Source of the DNA: Pseudobutyrivibrio sp. 49
Lineage (GTDB): Bacteria > Bacillota > Clostridia > Lachnospirales > Lachnospiraceae
Assembly (NCBI RefSeq): GCF_900100545.1
Contig: NZ_FNDP01000002.1
Span: 124,001 to 188,000, forward strand
Length of the DNA: 64,000 nucleotides
Reading direction: 5' to 3'
Shown: piece after piece, positions 8,651-18,061 of the stretch
Layout: each line of letters starts with the position of its first letter
Numbering within the stretch: the first letter of the stretch is position 1
Translations under genes and position numbers: made by a program
The notes under the pieces: generated by a model
Databases searched by the model: none
Told to the model about the DNA's origin: nothing
Seen by the model: the letters and a program-made list of their open reading frames with translations, nothing else

Positions 8651-9576
8651 TAGCTCCCCATCTTAATCATATAATCTGTATATATATCATATTGCCAATC
8701 TCCCAAATCATTGTACCATCTATCAGGAACAATGACTATTTTATCCGGATAATTCGACATATACTGTGCCCACCAACCAAAGGAAGTGTTTCCAATTATA
8801 AAATGCTTACATCTTGCCATTACTGCAAGTGAAATATGCACAGGAAAATCCTTTGATTGACAAACCACATCATACTTACTTGTATCTATTAGATTTTCTT
8901 TCACATAATCTACATTGTCAGAGCAAATGAAAAACAAAGGATTCTCAACATGCTCCTGAATATAACGAATCGCATTTCTATAATACTGTTCATTACAGAC
9001 ATCATACATTGGATCTCCAGCATTATGCTGCACTTTAATACTGATACAAACTGTATTACGATTACAAATCTGTTCCAAATTTGGATATTCTGATTTATCT
9101 ACCTCTTCATCTAGTCTAAAGGTAGCTTTTATTTCATTCTTAACTGGCTCAAAAAACTTTTCACTTTGGAAATAGCCATTAACATATACATTTTTCCTAA
9201 ATCTTTTTGGATAGGCTACAAAGCCATCCTGCATATGAAAGACCCCCATAACATTGTAAAGCCACTGGTATTTTAAAGCCTGTGCTCGTTTGAAATCCAA
9301 ATCTGTCGTATTCTTTTCGATATACTTATTTATGAATTTCCACTTAAAGTCGAATAATCTCATATTCTTCCACATACTATCATCATGGATGAATACAGCA
9401 TTATTTAATTTGTAGTTCACTAAAGAATTCTCATAAGAAAATCCTTCAGGTGCTACGTTATCATAATCTTCAATTATAATCTGATCTTTGTCGCCTTTTA
9501 GAAACTGAATAGTTCTTGCACAAGCATACATAAATATCTGATTACCAATTCGACCTTGGAGCTTCAAATATATCAT
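8650..9576 (-). CDS. GT11-family (alpha-1,2-fucosyltransferase-like) glycosyltransferase with altered signature motif (308 aa)
   Basis: Closest recognisable family is GT11, GDP-L-fucose alpha-1,2-fucosyltransferases. Evidence: N-terminal GRIGNQIFMYACART, a central VNGYFQSEKFF (residues 132-142) and the C-terminal GNTSFGWWAQYM (262-273), all characteristic. The family's usual HxRRxDY-type motif is replaced here at residues 181-188 by KVQHNAGD, lacking the paired arginines expected to contact GDP. The fold markers are otherwise complete and length is normal (about 290-310). It may use another donor or be impaired. No GDP-fucose synthesis genes are in the window. ATG at 9576 follows AAGGAAG. Confidence 0.8.
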   Translation of the reverse strand: MIYLKLQGRIGNQIFMYACARTIQFLKGDKDQIIIEDYDNVAPEGFSYENSLVNYKLNNAVFIHDDSMWKNMRLFDFKWKFINKYIEKNTTDLDFKRAQALKYQWLYNVMGVFHMQDGFVAYPKRFRKNVYVNGYFQSEKFFEPVKNEIKATFRLDEEVDKSEYPNLEQICNRNTVCISIKVQHNAGDPMYDVCNEQYYRNAIRYIQEHVENPLFFICSDNVDYVKENLIDTSKYDVVCQSKDFPVHISLAVMARCKHFIIGNTSFGWWAQYMSNYPDKIVIVPDRWYNDLGDWQYDIYTDYMIKMGS

Positions 9577-9593
9577 TCAACAAATCTTCCTTT

Positions 9594-10523
9594 TCAAAGA
9601 TATCTGTATCTAAAGAATCTTAATTTATTAACAAATCCACCATCAATTAGCCTTATACTAAGCGATTCTTTCTTGATAAACGAATCAATTTTTTTGCATA
9701 ATTCAACGGAGTCTTTATTCCTTTTACAAATCCATCTGTAAGCAAGTACATCTTTTAATACTGCAGACTTAGCTTTTCTATTCTCCTGCTCATCACCATT
9801 CTCACGATAAAAATCTAAGATGTTTGATGAATACAAAAGTAAATCGTCTATATGTCTATTTGTAACCTTTACTCCGGTGATACTATCATTTCGTAATCGA
9901 TAATAATATAGATTCTGGCTTACAAAAGCCACCTTTTTCATCTTCCAAAAGGTGGTTATGTAATAGCAAACATCCTCATACAATTTGCCAAAAGGAAATT
10001 CTAAATCTATTACATCCTCCCTTTTAAACAGACAGCGCCACACAGAATAAGTCATTCGCTTATCTTCTTGGAAAACTGTAGCATTAACCAAATCTCTTCC
10101 AATAAATGTCTCATATGTCAGCTGCTGTTTCTCGGAAAGCTTTACTTCCTCTTCGCTTGATGAATAACCGCATATAGCAGCCTCGCTATCGCTTTGATTC
10201 ATTGCTAATAAGAGCTTTTCGTACATATCTCTAGCAATGTAATCATCACTGTCCACAAAGCCAATATAGTCTCCTGTGGCAAATTTTAATCCAGCATTTC
10301 TGGCGTCAGCCAATCCACCATTTTCCTTGTGGACTACAATAATTCTAAAATCCTTTTCTTTCCAGTCATCACACTTCTTTCCCGAATTATCTGTGGAACC
10401 ATCATCCACAAGAATAATCTGTATATGTGAGTATGTTTGAGCCAAAATAGATTCCACGCACTCATCTAAGTAAGCTTCCACATTGTAGATTGGTACTATT
10501 ATCGAAATTACCTTATTATCCAT
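9594..10523 (-). CDS. Glycosyltransferase family 2 (309 aa)
   Basis: GT2 enzyme: KVISIIVPIYNVEAYLDECV, ILVDDGSTDNSG, a GLADARNAGLKFATGDYIGF strand and the motif VDSDDYIARDMYEKL near residue 93. The later FGKLYEDVCYYI matches the E-D motif of EpsJ/WcaA-like GT2 proteins. ATG at 10521-10523 follows GGGAG. Closely similar in plan to its upstream neighbour (10543-11508), probably an old duplication. Adds one sugar of unknown identity. Confidence 0.92.
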   Translation of the reverse strand: MDNKVISIIVPIYNVEAYLDECVESILAQTYSHIQIILVDDGSTDNSGKKCDDWKEKDFRIIVVHKENGGLADARNAGLKFATGDYIGFVDSDDYIARDMYEKLLLAMNQSDSEAAICGYSSSEEEVKLSEKQQLTYETFIGRDLVNATVFQEDKRMTYSVWRCLFKREDVIDLEFPFGKLYEDVCYYITTFWKMKKVAFVSQNLYYYRLRNDSITGVKVTNRHIDDLLLYSSNILDFYRENGDEQENRKAKSAVLKDVLAYRWICKRNKDSVELCKKIDSFIKKESLSIRLIDGGFVNKLRFFRYRYL

Positions 10524-10542
10524 TATTCTCCCGTAAATCCTC

Positions 10543-11508
10543 TTAGCTCATTTTACGTGCAACAGCTGCCAGTAGACTTGGACCACCTACATACAGCATT
10601 AATGCAGCCACCTTCATTTTCTTTCTACTGTAAGGGCTGAAAAGCATTGGGCCCTTCATTTCCTTCAATCCACTTATTACTCTATTATATTGGCAAACAT
10701 CCAATTCTTTTAGATTTGGATTCTCTACTAATACCTGATAGTAATTAAAGAACTTTTTTATTACTGCGGCTTGCTGAAATTTCTTTCCATATTTTTCGCA
10801 CTCAGAATATACATAATCTGCTGCATCAAGCTCATCTACAGATATTTTTCCGTAGCCACTATGCATAATGCTATTCTCTCGCTGATAGTAAAAATACATA
10901 GCGTCTTCTATATTAGCTACCCTTTTTGCACTATAGATGTATTTGTAGGAAATAAAATCATCCTCGTGGTATCTTCCACTAGGGAAAGTGATTTCCCTGG
11001 CCATAGCAGTTGGAACTAACATCGCGCAGGCACTGCTACCATGAATATTTCCAATAAGCATTTGTATCATGGCTTCTTCGCCATCCATTACCTGAATGGT
11101 GGGATTAAACTTGCTATTTATGTCTATCTCATCTTCGTTATGGAAATGTACAATATTACATACTGATATCTCTGCTGCATTGTCTTTTATTGAATTATAA
11201 AGGAGCTCAAGGTATTGAATATGTACTACATCATCGCTATCAATATATGTAACATATTCACCCTTTGCCTCAGCTATTCCCATATTTCTCGCATCAGAAG
11301 GGCCGCTATTTTCCTTGTGTATCACTCGCACACGAGAGTCTTTTTCTGAATACTCATCACATATGCTTCCACTGAAATCTGTTGATCCATCATCCACTAG
11401 CAAAAGCTCATAGTCCGAAAATGTTTGAGCCAAAATGGAATCAATACACTTTGATATATATTTTTCTACGTTATAAACTGGAACGATAACACTAATAATA
11501 GGATTCAT
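10543..11508 (-). CDS. Glycosyltransferase family 2 (321 aa)
   Basis: GT2 enzyme: PIISVIVPVYNVEKYISKCI, LLVDDGSTDFSG, GPSDARNMGIAEAKGEYVTY and IDSDDVVHIQYLELL near residue 92. RYHEDDFISYKYI is the downstream acidic motif. Ends with a short hydrophobic helix (GGPSLLAAVARKMS) that may touch the membrane. Start ATG overlaps the preceding stop by one base (TAATG), so translation is coupled. Similar in plan to 9594-10523. Substrate unknown. Confidence 0.92.
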   Translation of the reverse strand: MNPIISVIVPVYNVEKYISKCIDSILAQTFSDYELLLVDDGSTDFSGSICDEYSEKDSRVRVIHKENSGPSDARNMGIAEAKGEYVTYIDSDDVVHIQYLELLYNSIKDNAAEISVCNIVHFHNEDEIDINSKFNPTIQVMDGEEAMIQMLIGNIHGSSACAMLVPTAMAREITFPSGRYHEDDFISYKYIYSAKRVANIEDAMYFYYQRENSIMHSGYGKISVDELDAADYVYSECEKYGKKFQQAAVIKKFFNYYQVLVENPNLKELDVCQYNRVISGLKEMKGPMLFSPYSRKKMKVAALMLYVGGPSLLAAVARKMS

Positions 11509-12407
11509 TATCTTAAAACCTTTACCAATATATATTTAGGAATCATGGCAATCGCTCTAGCCACAACTTTTCTTTTGCTAAGGAAGACACCCAACGATTC
11601 ATCAAGCCCAGATAAATCATAGGAACAAGGTGTCCTTAGAATTACAAAATTGCAGTAAAAACCTGCAACTAATATTTCATATCTTTTTATTATATGCTTA
11701 AGGGTCTTGGCACTAATATGTCCATCTAAGTACAAATTCAGCGGAATAGATATCTCTTCTATAGCAAACGCCTTGAACAAATCATATTTGCCCTTTTGCT
11801 TATGGCTAGTGTCTATATCAACTGCCCACTGATTATCTATAATCTTGTATTTTCGATTTTCCTTCACCCAGTAAAGCACATCCGAATGAGGGGATATCTT
11901 ATTAAACTCATGATTCTCTGGAATAGTATCAAAATCCTCTTTCCAAACACCTACTCCAGTAGTCCATGATGCCACTTCACCTAAAGCCTTTGCATAGCCA
12001 TCAATATCGTCGTACTCACGCTCTTTATCATATTTCAACGAACCATTAGACCAATATATTACTGGCTTCTGTTCAAGATTCTTTTTAATCTCATCTATAA
12101 ACCATTGAACAGTACCATCTTTTATAATGGATCTATGATTAACGAATTTAAGATATTGACCCGACGCCAATCGAAGTGCCTCTATCTGGTTATCAAACAG
12201 ATATGCATCTGTCTTCTTATAAACAAAATTCTCATATTTAGATTCATATTCAAGCATCTGCTTCTGAAAGGCTTCGTCTTTACCATTATCAGTAACGACA
12301 ACCTCCCATAAAGAGCGGTCAGCTTTCTCTTGAAATATTTTATCTAAGACAGGAATTACCCATTCACTTATTCCATTTGTAGGAATACATAATGATAGAT
12401 ACTTCAA
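11508..12407 (-). CDS. GT2-like (GT-A fold) glycosyltransferase (299 aa)
   Basis: Starts (M)KYLSLCIPTNGISEWVIPVL, the TarS/PglI-like variant of the GT2 opening strand. It then has WEVVVTDNGKDEA (donor strand) and SGQYLKFVNHRS, in which NHRS occupies the DXD position, so metal coordination may differ. A GTG at 12428 gives a 4-base overlap with the upstream stop. A TTG at 12405-12407 is preceded by GGGGAGATTAAA and starts exactly at the family's first strand, so I chose TTG. Two basic residues at the C-terminus (YILVKVLR) may bind the membrane surface. Substrate unknown. Confidence 0.75.
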   Translation of the reverse strand: MKYLSLCIPTNGISEWVIPVLDKIFQEKADRSLWEVVVTDNGKDEAFQKQMLEYESKYENFVYKKTDAYLFDNQIEALRLASGQYLKFVNHRSIIKDGTVQWFIDEIKKNLEQKPVIYWSNGSLKYDKEREYDDIDGYAKALGEVASWTTGVGVWKEDFDTIPENHEFNKISPHSDVLYWVKENRKYKIIDNQWAVDIDTSHKQKGKYDLFKAFAIEEISIPLNLYLDGHISAKTLKHIIKRYEILVAGFYCNFVILRTPCSYDLSGLDESLGVFLSKRKVVARAIAMIPKYILVKVLR

Positions 12408-12424
12408 TTTAATCTCCCCGTATA

Positions 12425-14035
12425 TCACTCAACTTCACTTGCTTTTCTCTTTTGACTTATATATCTCAACAACATATAGAACAGACATACATATCCCATG
12501 AAATAGAAGGACAGTAAGTACATTATCCATCCAGCTGGTTCTGTGAGGATTATGATAGGAATTCTCACAATAACAGCTGTGCAAATGCCCCACAGAAACC
12601 ACTGCTTCTTTACTAATAGCCTAATCCAAGCTACTAATAGTATAATTATTGGAATCAATGCATTCCATATAATTTTATACAGTACCCCGATAAATTCTCC
12701 TTCTGAGTTTCTGCAACACAATACATTTACCAGGCCTTTTCTTAAATCCTTGAAAATCGGTCTATATGCAAACCAATTAAATGTGTATGCTTCAATTTGT
12801 GCACTATTAGTTATTCCTTCATCAAAAATCTCTGCAGTATTAACATTAGTCGTAGCATCTCCAAAAATATTTGTGCTCTTGATGAACATTTTCATTCTTT
12901 CTTCAAAAACAACTTTAGGATATTTTAACGAAAGTCTAACTAAGGCTTTTATATAATCGTTATATTCGGCTTTAGTGTAACCTGTTCTTACGCAACCACC
13001 CCAATATAAATATTGACCTGCAATTTCAGGATTATTTCTGATGTACTCTAAATCAGTCACTCTATCCATCATTTCAAGTTCAACTTTATCCGCTTCAATA
13101 TCAGCACATCTTACTAATTCACCGCCTGGACAAAGCAATGAAATCATCTGATAGTCATTATTTCTAGCTGCAAAACTCTGACATTTACTTGCGAAAATAT
13201 AGCCTATAACAATAGCTAAAATACAAATAATCTTTCCATTCTTAGGGAATATATTCTTACTCAAGAATAATATAAGAACACATAATCCTGGAATATATAC
13301 AATTGATTCAGTTCTCCATGTTGAAACAATCACACATAGAAAAACAACAAATAAGATAGTCGACCATGTCCATTCTTTTCCCTGGATTTTTGCTGTTATT
13401 ATCTTTACTATTAATAACAATTCTAAATAAACATAAAGTCCCATTCTATATCCTGAAAACTGATACATCAGTACAGGTGGCAAAAAGAACGGTATGATTT
13501 TAACTAAAGTATCAATACAAACATTCTTCGATACCTTAATATCCAAAATACTTTCTAAATCAACAACTACTGCGGCTACACATAACGATATTATAAGATT
13601 CTGCAAAAAAATGATTCCACCTGGAAATGGCAAGAGCTGTAACAATATATCCTGATATAAGCCAGTAATAATATTATTCCATGGAAAAAAGGAAGTATAA
13701 TATACTATACTTTCTAATGTATTAATATCATCCCACGCCCATGTTCCTGGCCACAATATTGTGAGTAATACCATAACCAACAAAAAATATATTAGAAAAA
13801 TCTGCGCGCCTCTAATGTACACCGCATCTCGTTCTTTTAATTTTTGAAACACAAAGAAGATAAAACACCATGTTATTACTAGAACAATAGCATATGTTGC
13901 CTTCACTATATAAAAATATATTGTTGGAGCATCATATCTAAAGAATAATCTATCAACCTGAAATGCTGTAGTTAATATCCACTGTGCAATTGCGATTATT
14001 ATTGGCTTATAGATTTTTTTTATGGCATTTGCCAT
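12425..14035 (-). CDS. Polytopic membrane protein, DUF6020/GT-C-like (536 aa)
   Basis: About 12 hydrophobic spans. An early loop carries WPGTWAWDDINTLESI (about residue 105), an acidic pair followed by a helix, resembling DUF6020-type proteins and the catalytic first loop of GT-C enzymes. A long extracytoplasmic loop follows (about residues 330-420) with RNNPEIAGQYLYWGGCVRTG. It likely transfers a sugar or phospho-sugar outside the membrane. A run of eight A residues occurs at codons 5-8 (T8 at 14014-14021 on the plus strand). The ATG overlaps the previous stop by one base and follows AAAGGGGG. Confidence 0.65.
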   Translation of the reverse strand: MANAIKKIYKPIIIAIAQWILTTAFQVDRLFFRYDAPTIYFYIVKATYAIVLVITWCFIFFVFQKLKERDAVYIRGAQIFLIYFLLVMVLLTILWPGTWAWDDINTLESIVYYTSFFPWNNIITGLYQDILLQLLPFPGGIIFLQNLIISLCVAAVVVDLESILDIKVSKNVCIDTLVKIIPFFLPPVLMYQFSGYRMGLYVYLELLLIVKIITAKIQGKEWTWSTILFVVFLCVIVSTWRTESIVYIPGLCVLILFLSKNIFPKNGKIICILAIVIGYIFASKCQSFAARNNDYQMISLLCPGGELVRCADIEADKVELEMMDRVTDLEYIRNNPEIAGQYLYWGGCVRTGYTKAEYNDYIKALVRLSLKYPKVVFEERMKMFIKSTNIFGDATTNVNTAEIFDEGITNSAQIEAYTFNWFAYRPIFKDLRKGLVNVLCCRNSEGEFIGVLYKIIWNALIPIIILLVAWIRLLVKKQWFLWGICTAVIVRIPIIILTEPAGWIMYLLSFYFMGYVCLFYMLLRYISQKRKASEVE

Positions 14036-14679
14036 TACTCATCCCCCTTTTTCCATATATCCAATTGTTCTTTGCTTTTTATCTCTTCATCAACTAGATA
14101 TTGTCTCTTTTTTAGTTCTTCTTTAGTCATCGAACTAAAATCTATCTTTAATAGCTCATTAATTATTTCATTACTAAAACGTTTCTTTATTACTCGGGCT
14201 GGATTTCCTGCAACTATAGCATATGGCTCCACATCCTTTGTCACCACACTACCTGCAGCTATAACAGCTCCTTGACCGATGTGCACGCCAGAAAGAATAA
14301 GCGCGTTCTGTCCAATCCAGACATCGTCATCCACTACAATATCGCCCTTTGCGAAGGATTCATCTTCTCCTTCACCTAGTACCTTTACCTGTATAGGGAA
14401 GGTGGAAATTGTATTTAAGGCGTGCTCACCACGGAGTAAGAATTTAACATCTGTAGCTATAGACACAAAGCTACCAATCTTTAGCTTTGCATCATTTCCA
14501 GATGACATAACAAACAAATAACCATAGGTATAATTACCCACCTCTACACAATTTATATTAAATAAATTCTTAGGTGTAGTATCGTTATGTCTATTTCTTT
14601 TATGCCAAGCATATCTATTATGCTCAAGCTGTAGTCTTCTTTTAAAATCGCCTAACAACGAATATTTAAAAAACGACAT
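14035..14679 (-). CDS. Hexapeptide-repeat acetyltransferase, CatB/VatD type (214 aa)
   Basis: Left-handed beta-helix acetyltransferase of the xenobiotic-acetyltransferase-like group found in capsule loci. Motifs: [34 protein letters not shown] (the catalytic-histidine region; the group normally has GxxH), [20 protein letters not shown] and [20 protein letters not shown] followed by [12 protein letters not shown]. The tail ([20 protein letters not shown]) is helical and charged. Probably acetylates the sugar chain. Start ATG at 14679 has a near-perfect GGGGAGG. Stop overlaps the next start by one base. Confidence 0.9.
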   Translation of the reverse strand: MSFFKYSLLGDFKRRLQLEHNRYAWHKRNRHNDTTPKNLFNINCVEVGNYTYGYLFVMSSGNDAKLKIGSFVSIATDVKFLLRGEHALNTISTFPIQVKVLGEGEDESFAKGDIVVDDDVWIGQNALILSGVHIGQGAVIAAGSVVTKDVEPYAIVAGNPARVIKKRFSNEIINELLKIDFSSMTKEELKKRQYLVDEEIKSKEQLDIWKKGDE

Positions 14680-14688
14680 AATCCTCCC

Positions 14689-16416
14689 CTATTCTTTAAC
14701 AATCTTTTTGTCAACGACTCTGTAAATCGTATCGCAATTGCTGATAGTTGTAAGTCTATGGGCAATGATAATCATGATTTTCTCGCCCTTAAGACTATCT
14801 ATCGATTCCATGATAGCTGCCTCTGTCTCATTATCCAAAGCAGATGTAGCTTCATCAAGGAAAATAACATCGGGATTTGTATAAAGGGCTCTGGCAATTC
14901 CTAATCTTTGTCTTTGTCCACCAGATAATCGTACTCCAGCCTCGCCAATCTCTGTATAAATTCCCTTTGGCAATGTGTTAACAAAATCCTCTAGCTGAGC
15001 TTCTTTTAATGCTCTATTAACCTGTGAATCGTCAATCTCAGATGGATTTAATCCAAATGCCACATTATCTCTTATTGTTCCGTCCAACAGGAAAATTTGC
15101 TGTGGAATATATGATATTCTCTTTAACCAACTGTAATAGCAATCCTCTAACTGGATATCATTAATTAATACTTTTCCTTCTAATGGCGCAAGCAAACCAA
15201 GAATAATATCAATTGTAGTAGTCTTGCCTGCTCCCGATGAACCTACAATACCAATAGACTCACCTTCACCAATTTTCAGAGAAGCTTTTTCCAGTAAAAG
15301 GTTATCATTATTAGGATATTTGAAAGAAATATTGTCTAACTCTATTGATAAAATCTTTTTGCAATCAGTAGTTGAAGCCTGCTCATCACTATCTGAATTT
15401 ACTGCTTCACTAGTTAATGTATTAATAACATTATCCAGACCACCTTCTGAGAAAGGTACTTGGTTAATCATTGCGCTAATTCGATTTGCACTAGGTAATA
15501 ACCTCATAGAGGCTAGAACGAATGCTGATAGCTGCGGAATTAAACCTTCTATTTCTACGCCTAATTTTACGGCTATGAGCATATATAACAATACGCCTGA
15601 AACAGTAACCGCTTCTATAAGTAATCGTGGAATATTGCTGATAATTTGATATTTCTTATCAGCATTGATTACCCCCTTAAGATGGTCGTTATAGTTGCCT
15701 TCAAAGAATGATTCTTTATGTTCTACCTTTACGCTCTTAATACCATTTATGGCCTGTAAAAACCATTTATTAGCAATGCTACTTTCTGAACGCTGTCTAT
15801 CTCCCATTCTTTTCATTCTAGGCTTTACTATTTTTGCAATAATAAGCACTTCTATCAGAAGGAATACTAAAAGAATGCCGGTTATCTGTGGGCTAATAAC
15901 AAAAATAGTAATTAATAAGATAGCACCGACAATTGCCTCAGTATAGAAGGTAAGAATCATTGTTAATAAAGTAAATGTGTGGCTAGTATCCACCTGCACT
16001 ATTCGTAATATCTCTGCTGTACTCGAGCTCAAATAATACAAATATGGTTTCATTAAAAATTTATGAAACAACTTTTTTTGCATCTCAAGATGACTTTTGG
16101 CTATAAAAGAGAACTGTACATAATACTCAAACAACAGATAAATATTTTTGAAAAGAAAAATAAAAATCAATAGAACCAACAAAATCGAAATGTATTGAAT
16201 CTTATTCTCTACATTGAAAACACTAGTTATTACTTTTGCAAATCTGTTGGAATCCCAATTTTTACTCTCAGTCACCGCCGAAACCAATGGAAATACCAAT
16301 GATACGCTCAGTGACTCAACAGCGCCACCTATCAACATCAATATAAGCAAGCCAACCATTTCGACTTTTTGCTTTTTATTAAGTATATATAATAACTTCT
16401 TAGTGACACGTAACAT
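14689..16416 (-). CDS. ABC exporter with fused permease and ATPase, lipid-linked oligosaccharide flippase type (575 aa)
   Basis: Half-transporter with N-terminal six-span permease (about residues 20-320) and C-terminal ATPase. Walker A GSSGAGKTT lies at 392-400, Q-loop in ISYIPQQ, signature LSGGQRQRLGIARAL from 497, Walker B VIFLDEATSALD from 517 and an H-loop IIAHRLTTI. All catalytic residues are present. Layout and position in a glycan locus match PglK/WlaB and MsbA-like flippases that move lipid-linked oligosaccharides. It would act as a homodimer. AGAGGAG precedes the ATG. A substrate other than the glycan of this locus cannot be excluded. Confidence 0.88.
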   Translation of the reverse strand: MLRVTKKLLYILNKKQKVEMVGLLILMLIGGAVESLSVSLVFPLVSAVTESKNWDSNRFAKVITSVFNVENKIQYISILLVLLIFIFLFKNIYLLFEYYVQFSFIAKSHLEMQKKLFHKFLMKPYLYYLSSSTAEILRIVQVDTSHTFTLLTMILTFYTEAIVGAILLITIFVISPQITGILLVFLLIEVLIIAKIVKPRMKRMGDRQRSESSIANKWFLQAINGIKSVKVEHKESFFEGNYNDHLKGVINADKKYQIISNIPRLLIEAVTVSGVLLYMLIAVKLGVEIEGLIPQLSAFVLASMRLLPSANRISAMINQVPFSEGGLDNVINTLTSEAVNSDSDEQASTTDCKKILSIELDNISFKYPNNDNLLLEKASLKIGEGESIGIVGSSGAGKTTTIDIILGLLAPLEGKVLINDIQLEDCYYSWLKRISYIPQQIFLLDGTIRDNVAFGLNPSEIDDSQVNRALKEAQLEDFVNTLPKGIYTEIGEAGVRLSGGQRQRLGIARALYTNPDVIFLDEATSALDNETEAAIMESIDSLKGEKIMIIIAHRLTTISNCDTIYRVVDKKIVKE

Positions 16417-16435
16417 TAATATTTCTCCTCTTTAA

Positions 16436-17014
16436 TTACAGTTCTTTTAATCTCTTTCTAAATTCTGTAATCGACAAATCGTAAGTGTCTATCACACTCT
16501 TTATTTTCTCGCCATCCTTCACAGAATGATATGAACCATTTCCAACTGGCGTCTTCTTCATTGATTGCCAAAACTCCACATACTTGAATGCCTTTTTAAA
16601 CATCGCTTTAGCAGCTACATCTAAGTTATTGTAGCTGCTCTTCAATGTTTCATTATCCGTATCATCAACAACTTCCTGAACTATGATAGGACCTTTATCA
16701 AGCCCTGCATTAATGTAGTGTAGTGTAACACCACGTGGTGTGTTCTCTACAATACTCCACAAATTAGGGTCTGCACCCCTGTTCCATGGCAACATGGAAT
16801 TATGAATATTTACCACATTATCCTTTAATGAATTAATTATTTCTTCGGAAATAATGTATCTATATGTGTAGCTAACTGTAAGATCAAAAGCCTGTTCCTT
16901 ACACCATTTTGCATCTAATCTGTCTGACCACAAAACAGTCTCATGCCCCTGCTCTTTCAACCATGCAAATAGCTCTACTGCACATTCATTGTTATACAAA
17001 CAAAGTATTTTCAT
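16436..17014 (-). CDS. Formyltransferase-like enzyme in pseudaminic acid block (192 aa)
   Basis: Single-domain member of the formyltransferase superfamily (methionyl-tRNA formyltransferase and GAR formyltransferase fold). The catalytic triad is visible: N69 and H71 in VVNIHNSMLPWNRGADPN and D106 in INAGLDKGPIIVQ, with the normal spacing of about 35. The C-terminal OB domain of tRNA formyltransferase is absent, so it is a sugar or small-molecule enzyme. It lies 11 bases after PseI, so N-formylation of a pseudaminic acid precursor or of another aminosugar is the likely role. ATG follows AGAGGT. A deformylating/hydrolytic role cannot be excluded. Confidence 0.8.
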   Translation of the reverse strand: MKILCLYNNECAVELFAWLKEQGHETVLWSDRLDAKWCKEQAFDLTVSYTYRYIISEEIINSLKDNVVNIHNSMLPWNRGADPNLWSIVENTPRGVTLHYINAGLDKGPIIVQEVVDDTDNETLKSSYNNLDVAAKAMFKKAFKYVEFWQSMKKTPVGNGSYHSVKDGEKIKSVIDTYDLSITEFRKRLKEL

Positions 17015-17024
17015 GTTTACCTCT

Positions 17025-18059
17025 TTACCAATTAATCATATCTTCAGATAATGGTGTTCCCTTTGGAATATTGCATTTTGCACTCTTATCAATAATATCC
17101 TTAAGATATTTAGGCTTCATTCCATAACCTGGTCTAATAACTCTAACATTTTCATCAGAGAATTTTTCACCTGGCATAATATCTTTTATTGAAAAGAGAC
17201 TGCGTCTAAAAATAGTGGAACCTTTTTCGCCTTCAGTAAGCTCGTAGCATGGGCCCTGTGCAATCAGTTTTGCGTTTCTGACGTCTTCAACCATTTTTGC
17301 GAATTCACTGGTGCTCATGCTAAATTTGCTATCAGCACTGTCCACACCTTCAAGCATCACATGCTTTTCAACAACACATGCACCTAGTGTGGTACCTACT
17401 ACTGCGCCCAGACTTCCGGCGCTATGGTCTGATAAACCAATCGGAAGATTAAATCTTTTTGCCATATCTGGAATATTACCAAGATGCATATCAGCCCAAG
17501 GTGCTGGATACTCACTACAGCACTTCAACAATACTATCTGATCATTACCAACTCTATGACAGGCATCAATAGCATCCTGAATCTCCTCAACAGAAGCCAT
17601 GCCAGTTGACATAATCATAGGCTTGCCATTTGAAGCTGTGTACTCTATCAGTGGAATATCTACTAATTCAAAGCTTGCGATCTTATAAGCTTCAACACCC
17701 ATAGACTCCAAAAAGTCAACTCCACCTTTATCAAATGGAGTTGACAAAAAATCCATGCCACATTTTTCACATTCAGCTTTTATATCTGCCTGCCATTCAT
17801 AAGGAGTTCCGGCTTCCTGATACAAATCATAAAGCTTGTATCCATCCCACAGACCACCTTTAATTTTAAAATACTCATTATCACAATCTATTGTGAGAGA
17901 ATCTGCAGTATATGTCTGTATTTTAAGACAATCAGCTCCTGCTTTTGCAGCTTCGTGAACTAATTTTATCGCATTTTCAAATGAGCCACCATGATTGGCG
18001 CTCATTTCTGCTATAACATATACTTCGTTATTTTTAATCTTTTCGTATAATCTAAACAT
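17025..18059 (-). CDS. pseI: Pseudaminic acid synthase PseI (NeuB family, 344 aa)
   Basis: Condenses 2,4-diacetamido-2,4,6-trideoxy-L-altrose with phosphoenolpyruvate to pseudaminic acid. NeuB TIM-barrel motifs: VIAEMSANHGGSFENAIKLV, CLKIQTYTADSLT, LSTPFDKGGVDFLESMGVEA and the metal/PEP site STGMASVEE. LSDHSAGSLGA and VVEKHVML follow. KGGLWDGYKLYDLYQEAGTP is diagnostic of PseI rather than sialic or legionaminic acid synthases. The C-terminal SAF (antifreeze-like) domain runs from about residue 285 (RRSLFSIKDIMPGEKF to KGTPLSEDM). ATG 2 bases after pseF stop, with a weak GAG site, so coupled. Confidence 0.92.
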   Translation of the reverse strand: MFRLYEKIKNNEVYVIAEMSANHGGSFENAIKLVHEAAKAGADCLKIQTYTADSLTIDCDNEYFKIKGGLWDGYKLYDLYQEAGTPYEWQADIKAECEKCGMDFLSTPFDKGGVDFLESMGVEAYKIASFELVDIPLIEYTASNGKPMIMSTGMASVEEIQDAIDACHRVGNDQIVLLKCCSEYPAPWADMHLGNIPDMAKRFNLPIGLSDHSAGSLGAVVGTTLGACVVEKHVMLEGVDSADSKFSMSTSEFAKMVEDVRNAKLIAQGPCYELTEGEKGSTIFRRSLFSIKDIMPGEKFSDENVRVIRPGYGMKPKYLKDIIDKSAKCNIPKGTPLSEDMINW

Positions 18060-18061
18060 TA

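Noticed and set aside
12543-12956. 137-codon open frame on the plus strand
   Set aside because: Lies fully antisense to the membrane-protein gene at 12425-14035, with composition typical of a reversed membrane gene and no ribosome site.
15224-15649. 141-codon open frame on the plus strand
   Set aside because: Antisense to the ABC exporter, whose catalytic motifs show the minus strand is coding.
16436-17014. Reading this as methionyl-tRNA formyltransferase
   Set aside because: Too short (192 aa), lacks the C-terminal tRNA-binding domain, and sits in a nonulosonic acid block.
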